The translations under genes and the position numbers were made by a program. Shown here piece by piece: positions 5,874 through 9,237 of a stretch of DNA of 9,237 nucleotides (position 1 is its first letter; each line of letters opens with the position of its first letter). The notes under the pieces were generated by a model. It searched no databases, was not told where the DNA came from, and was given only the letters and a program-made list of their open reading frames with translations. The stretch covers positions 1 through 9,237 of the forward strand of contig OMSM01000012.1 of NCBI GenBank assembly GCA_900313745.1. Reading direction: 5' to 3'. Source of the DNA: an uncultured Lachnospiraceae bacterium. GTDB lineage: Bacteria; Bacillota; Clostridia; Lachnospirales; Lachnospiraceae.

Positions 5874-7973
5874 ATGATCAAGGAGAAGATTAAGGCAGCG
5901 CTGGTAAAGCGCGAGGACGCGAAATACGAGGATATGCTCGAGGATTCTCTCGCCCTCTATAATAACTGGTACCGCATACACAAGCGCAAGGTCAGCGAGA
6001 AGCTGAACAGCACGGATCATTCCGGGGGGGAAAAGCTCTCCTCGGAGGTGGTCCGCTATTCCCATCTGCGCAGTTACCTTCTCTCCGGAGCGGAGTTCCC
6101 GGATATCATTATCGCCTGTGACGACGAGGGAACCATCACCGATTATGCGGAGAAGATGATCAAGGATTACTTCGCCGCGAACAGGAATATCAGCCTGGTA
6201 TACGGGGATGAGGACCGGATTGACGAGAAGGGGCGCCTCGTCGACCCCTGGCTCAAATCCGACTGGGCGCCGGACACCTTCCTGTCCACGTTCTATTTCG
6301 GGAGCATATTCGCCTTCAGAAGCGACCTCTTCACGATGATCAATCCCGGCGGAAGAACGGCGACGGACTATGAGGCGAAGCAGTCCCTGAGCGCGGACCG
6401 CGAGGAAGAGGACAAGGCTGCCCGCTCCGATCTTGATGACGCGATGGCCTCCTGGATCTACGGCAAGCTCTGCCTCAAGATGGCCCAGGCCGAGGGCGGG
6501 TTCTCCCGCAGGAGCAATGGCCGCTTCCCGATCGGGCACATCCCGGAGGTCCTTTTCCACCGCCAGTCGAAGCCGGTCATGTGGGACAGCCGCCTGATCC
6601 GCGATTCCCTGACCGGCCGCTACAGCCAGGAATCCGCGGCATCCCGCCTCATCAGCATCATCATTCCCAGCAAGGACAACCCGAAGATGCTGCTGCGGTG
6701 CGTGAAGACCATCGAGCAGTACACCATATCCTCGCCCTACGAGCTGATTATCGTGGATAACGGAAGCTCGCCGGAGAACCGGAAGGAAATCGAGGGGATC
6801 GTCCGCAGGCACATGGAGATCGCCGAGGGCATGGCCTCCTACCTTTATGAGCCCATGGAGTTCAACTTCTCCAGGATGTGCAACATGGGTGCGGAACAGG
6901 CAAACGGGGAGCTCCTGCTGTTCCTTAACGACGATATCGAGATCCGCCGCCCCGGCTGGCTCTCCTATCTCTCGGAGAAGGCAAAACTTCCCTACGTCGG
7001 CGCGGTCGGAATGAAGCTGCTCTACCCCGGCTCCGACATCATCCAGCACGCCGGAGTGGTCAATCTGAAGGCTGGTCCGGTGCACAAGCTTCAGTACATG
7101 GACAACACCGACGAGCACTATTTCGGGTACAACAAGGGCGTCCGCAACGTGATCGCGGTCACCGGCGCATGCCTCATGGTCAGGGCGGAAGTTTTCACCG
7201 ATGTCGGCGGCTTCGATGAGGAGAGGTTTGCGGTGGCCTTCAATGACGTGGATCTCTGCTACCGCATCTACGAAGCCGGCTACTACAATGTGGTCCGCAA
7301 CAACATGTATCTCTACCACCACGAGTCCTTCTCCCGCGGGGACGACCGCAAGGACGAGGTCAAGTCGGCGAGGCTTTCCAGGGAGCTGGAGACGCTCTTA
7401 AGGGCCCATCCCGACCTCTACGGCAAGGATCCCTTTTATCACCCGCTGCTCTCCCAGAACCCGGTGGAGAGCGACTTCGTCATCGATATGGAGGAGGAGC
7501 TGATCCGCGACGAGGCCATAGTGATGGTGACGCCCCAGAGGTTCAGGGGACGCCTCCAGGAGAGCTGGATCGACCCGGTGCTGAGGCTGGGCGTGGAGTA
7601 CGCCAATGCCCTCAGGGACTGGTATCTCGGTCCGTTCGCGCCGTTTGCCACGGAGGGTAATACAGGCTATTATATAAGAGGCTATTCTTTTGTTATTAAC
7701 GCAGATAATGCAGTTTATGAGAGAAAACTCCTGCTTCGCAGCAGCCTTGATCCCGCGGTAATCTATGAGCTTCCCGTGGAGGCGAGGCGCAGGGACGACA
7801 TTGCCGCGAACCTTACAGACCAGATCAATGACCGGCTGACCGGATTCTTCGCGGTGTTCCCGGAGGGCGCCGTGCCCGCGGGAGATTACACCGTAGGAAT
7901 GCTGTGCAGAGACAGGACGTCCAGGCAGCGCCTCCTTAACTGGAGCGACGTGACGCTGCATGTGGATGAATAA
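5874..7973 (+). CDS. Large family-2 glycosyltransferase with degenerate first domain and beta-rich C-terminus
   Basis: This 699-residue cytoplasmic enzyme probably adds a sugar, plausibly rhamnose, to the growing glycan. Residues 60-240 keep only the second half of a GT-A-like fold: VYGDEDRID (109-117), then DPWLKSDWAPDTFLSTFYFGS and FAFRSDLF; the nucleotide-binding start (SIIVPVYN-type) is not recognisable. A complete GT2 domain follows: ISIIIPSKDN (260-269), VDNGSS (294-299), metal-binding LNDDIEI (351-357), TGACLMVRAEVF (430-441), FNDVDLCYRIYEAGY (456-470) and HHES (482-485), a pattern of O-antigen and rhamnan transferases. Residues about 535-699 form a beta-rich tail (GYSFVINADN, PAGDYTVGML). 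ATG 5874 is preferred, with GGGAAGG (5855-5861) upstream at a long 12-nt spacing. An in-frame GTG at 5835 overlapping the previous stop would add 13 residues. The exact sugar and linkage cannot be read from the sequence. Confidence 0.88.
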   Translation: MIKEKIKAALVKREDAKYEDMLEDSLALYNNWYRIHKRKVSEKLNSTDHSGGEKLSSEVVRYSHLRSYLLSGAEFPDIIIACDDEGTITDYAEKMIKDYFAANRNISLVYGDEDRIDEKGRLVDPWLKSDWAPDTFLSTFYFGSIFAFRSDLFTMINPGGRTATDYEAKQSLSADREEEDKAARSDLDDAMASWIYGKLCLKMAQAEGGFSRRSNGRFPIGHIPEVLFHRQSKPVMWDSRLIRDSLTGRYSQESAASRLISIIIPSKDNPKMLLRCVKTIEQYTISSPYELIIVDNGSSPENRKEIEGIVRRHMEIAEGMASYLYEPMEFNFSRMCNMGAEQANGELLLFLNDDIEIRRPGWLSYLSEKAKLPYVGAVGMKLLYPGSDIIQHAGVVNLKAGPVHKLQYMDNTDEHYFGYNKGVRNVIAVTGACLMVRAEVFTDVGGFDEERFAVAFNDVDLCYRIYEAGYYNVVRNNMYLYHHESFSRGDDRKDEVKSARLSRELETLLRAHPDLYGKDPFYHPLLSQNPVESDFVIDMEEELIRDEAIVMVTPQRFRGRLQESWIDPVLRLGVEYANALRDWYLGPFAPFATEGNTGYYIRGYSFVINADNAVYERKLLLRSSLDPAVIYELPVEARRRDDIAANLTDQINDRLTGFFAVFPEGAVPAGDYTVGMLCRDRTSRQRLLNWSDVTLHVDE
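7645..7673 (+). promoter_or_regulatory. Candidate internal sigma-70/sigma-A-type promoter
   Basis: TTGCCA (7645-7650) and TATTAT (7668-7673) each match the consensus hexamers at five of six positions and are separated by exactly 17 nt. They lie at the start of an unusually AT-rich patch (about 7661-7728) within the 3' part of the glycosyltransferase gene, about 370 nt upstream of the last gene. Transcription from here would express that gene independently. The motif overlaps coding sequence and could be chance. Confidence 0.3.
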
Positions 7974-7997
7974 TCAGAACCAGGAGCAATGCGTGTT

Positions 7998-8025
7998 CCG
8001 GAGCGGCGGCATCTTTCCGCTCCGG
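7998..8025 (+). other. Perfect 9-bp inverted repeat in the gap between the two glycosyltransferase genes
   Basis: CCGGAGCGG (7998-8006) and CCGCTCCGG (8017-8025) are exact reverse complements around a 10-nt loop, with a possible T-G pair extending the stem by one. It occupies the middle of the 71-nt intergenic spacer. No T tract follows, so it is not a standard intrinsic terminator; an mRNA-stability or processing hairpin, or a protein-binding palindrome, is more plausible. Confidence 0.5.
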
Positions 8026-8033
8026 GCGTAATC

Positions 8034-8037
8034 AGGA
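8034..8037 (+). promoter_or_regulatory. Ribosome binding site of the last glycosyltransferase gene
   Basis: AGGA lies 7 nt before ATG 8045, just downstream of the 7998-8025 hairpin. It supports this start. Confidence 0.45.
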
Positions 8038-8044
8038 CAGACGG

Positions 8045-9237
8045 ATGTCTAACGGGAACGACAATAATACAACAGATTATCGCGCGGAATACGAGAGGGA
8101 GAAGGTGAAATCCGCCTATCTCGCAGACCGCGTCGCCCAGCTGGAGGACGAGGTCGACGACCTGACGTTCAAGCTGAACCGCATTCACAGCAATCCCGTC
8201 TGGAAGGCCTCCAAGCCTGCCAGGGATATAATGCATGCGGTACAGCGGCAGGTGGACCGTATCCGCAACCAGGGGAATCTCCGCGGGGTGATCGCAAAAA
8301 TCCGCTACAAGCAGAGGGAGAAGCTCGCGGCGAAGGGCTACGGCAAGGCAAGTTTTCCGGACGAGGCGGAGAGGGCAAGGCAGAAGGCGGAGGCGGAAGC
8401 GCTTCCCCGCCAGGTGCTCTTCAGCATTCTTGTGCCGCTCTACAACACGCCGGAGAGCTTCCTTAAGGACATGATCGACTCGGTCACAGCCCAGACCTAC
8501 GGCAACTGGGAGCTCTGTCTCGCGGACGGCTCCGATGCGGAGCACGCCTACGTCGGCGAAGTTGTGCAGGGATACCGCGCGAAGAACGACAACCTGGCCC
8601 GCAGGATCCGGTACACGAAGCTGGAGAAGAACGGAGGAATCTCCGAGAACACAAACGCCTGTGTTGCGCTTTCCACCGGGGACTTCCTCGCGCCGTTCGA
8701 CCACGATGACGTCCTGCATCCCTCGGTTCTTTATTATTATGTAAAGGCCATCAACGAGGAGAACGCGGATTACCTCTACTGCGACGAGGCAACCTTTAAG
8801 GATAACGACATCGACCGGTTCATCACGATGCATTTCAAGCCCGATTACGCGATCGACACGCTGCGGGCGAACAACTATATCTGCCATCTCTCGGCATTTG
8901 ACCGGAAGCTCCTCGAAGGGGAGGCGCTCTACCGTCCCGAGTACGACGGAAGCCAGGACCACGACATGATCCTGAGGCTCACCGACAAGGCGGAGCACAT
9001 CGTCCACGTGCCGAAGCTGCTTTACTACTGGCGCTCGCACTCCGGTTCCACCGCGGGCAACATCAGCGCCAAGCCTTACGCGATCGAGGCCGCGAGAGGC
9101 GCGGTTGCTGACCATCTTCGCAGGCACGGCTTCAGGAATTTCCGGATCACCAGCACCAGGGCGTTCGAGACCATCTTCAAGATCACCTATGAGATTGAGG
9201 GCAATCCTCTGGTCTCCATCGTGATTCCGACGAGGGA
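8045..9237 (+). CDS. Large family-2 glycosyltransferase with N-terminal coiled coil, 3'-truncated by window edge
   Basis: The frame is open from ATG 8045 to the window end (397 residues, no stop). Residues about 14-48 are a charged heptad-like helix ending in LNRIHSNPVWKASKPAR, a coiled coil plus S/N-x-x-W-K pattern that often precedes polysaccharide glycosyltransferase domains. A full GT-A domain follows: FSILVPLYN (126-134), LADGSD (159-164), the STGDFLAPFDHDDVLHP stretch (210-226) with the DHDD metal-binding site (219-222), YLYCDEATF, FKPDYAIDTLRANNYI, the acceptor/catalytic SQDHDMILRL (303-312) and KLLYYWRSHSGSTA (324-337). At 390-396, VSIVIPT opens a second GT2 domain, so this is probably a bifunctional two-domain transferase like those of rhamnose-rich polymers. 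Its intact first domain contrasts with the degenerate one in the preceding gene. A short ribosome binding site (AGGA, 7 nt) supports the start. Sugar specificity is unknown. Confidence 0.9.
   Translation, partial: MSNGNDNNTTDYRAEYEREKVKSAYLADRVAQLEDEVDDLTFKLNRIHSNPVWKASKPARDIMHAVQRQVDRIRNQGNLRGVIAKIRYKQREKLAAKGYGKASFPDEAERARQKAEAEALPRQVLFSILVPLYNTPESFLKDMIDSVTAQTYGNWELCLADGSDAEHAYVGEVVQGYRAKNDNLARRIRYTKLEKNGGISENTNACVALSTGDFLAPFDHDDVLHPSVLYYYVKAINEENADYLYCDEATFKDNDIDRFITMHFKPDYAIDTLRANNYICHLSAFDRKLLEGEALYRPEYDGSQDHDMILRLTDKAEHIVHVPKLLYYWRSHSGSTAGNISAKPYAIEAARGAVADHLRRHGFRNFRITSTRAFETIFKITYEIEGNPLVSIVIPTR

Noticed and set aside
5643..7322. 559-codon open frame on the minus strand
   Set aside because: Antisense to the conserved GT2 motifs of the first glycosyltransferase; composition artefact.
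7998..8025. Rho-independent terminator
   Set aside because: The stem is good but the following bases are GCGTAATCAG, with no run of T; the next gene continues the same pathway.
7989..8108. Possible 39-codon leader ORF across the hairpin
   Set aside because: The AGGAG before its ATG is only 2 nt away, the product has no recognisable features, and it overlaps the well-supported start of the last glycosyltransferase in another frame.
7886..9127. 413-codon open frame on the minus strand
   Set aside because: Antisense to the last glycosyltransferase, which has a complete set of GT2 motifs; composition artefact.
1..9237. Mobile elements, CRISPR arrays, tRNA or rRNA genes
   Set aside because: No transposase motifs, terminal inverted repeats, regularly spaced repeats or cloverleaf/rRNA-like sequence were seen; the window is almost wholly coding.

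Overview
This window is a stretch of a cell-surface polysaccharide biosynthesis and export cluster. Seven genes lie head to tail on the + strand, with both end genes cut by the window edges. The DNA is GC-rich. Protein style and domain architecture look most like a GC-rich member of the Clostridia (Lachnospiraceae-type). That is an inference from family resemblance, and no 16S, tRNA or housekeeping gene here can confirm it.

Layout. 1-1322: dTDP-sugar supply, with the C-terminal two thirds of dTDP-glucose 4,6-dehydratase (RmlB/RfbB) followed by dTDP-4-dehydrorhamnose 3,5-epimerase (RmlC/RfbC). 1388-3685: a two-component polysaccharide ABC exporter, a Wzm-type permease with an unusual two-helix N-terminal extension and a Wzt-type ATPase with a C-terminal carbohydrate-recognition-type domain. 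3682-5838: a 718-residue multidomain protein combining a SAM methyltransferase, a kinase-like domain and a beta-rich C-terminal domain; its start overlaps the ATPase stop by ATGA. 5874-7973: a large family-2 glycosyltransferase with a degenerate first domain, a canonical second GT-A domain and a beta-rich tail. 8045-9237: a second large GT2 protein with an N-terminal coiled coil and a full first GT-A domain; a second GT2 domain begins just as the window ends.

How the genes fit together. RmlB and RmlC make the precursor of dTDP-L-rhamnose (RmlA and RmlD would lie outside the window). The two GTs would build a 6-deoxyhexose-containing glycan on a lipid carrier, and Wzm/Wzt would export it. The methyltransferase-kinase next to a Wzt with an intact C-terminal domain parallels the E. 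coli O8/O9a system, where WbdD caps the finished chain and Wzt-C recognises the cap. The main idea from this window is therefore a WbdD-like capping and cap-recognition export module in a probable Gram-positive lineage. It rests on domain order, visible motifs and adjacency, not on any search.

Genes are tightly packed (overlap of 4 nt or gaps of 35-71 nt) and no T-tracted terminator is visible, so the window is probably one transcription unit. A possible internal promoter (7645-7673) and a perfect 9-bp hairpin (7998-8025) precede the last gene. No mobile elements, RNA genes, CRISPR arrays or gene-free stretches over 300 bases were seen.
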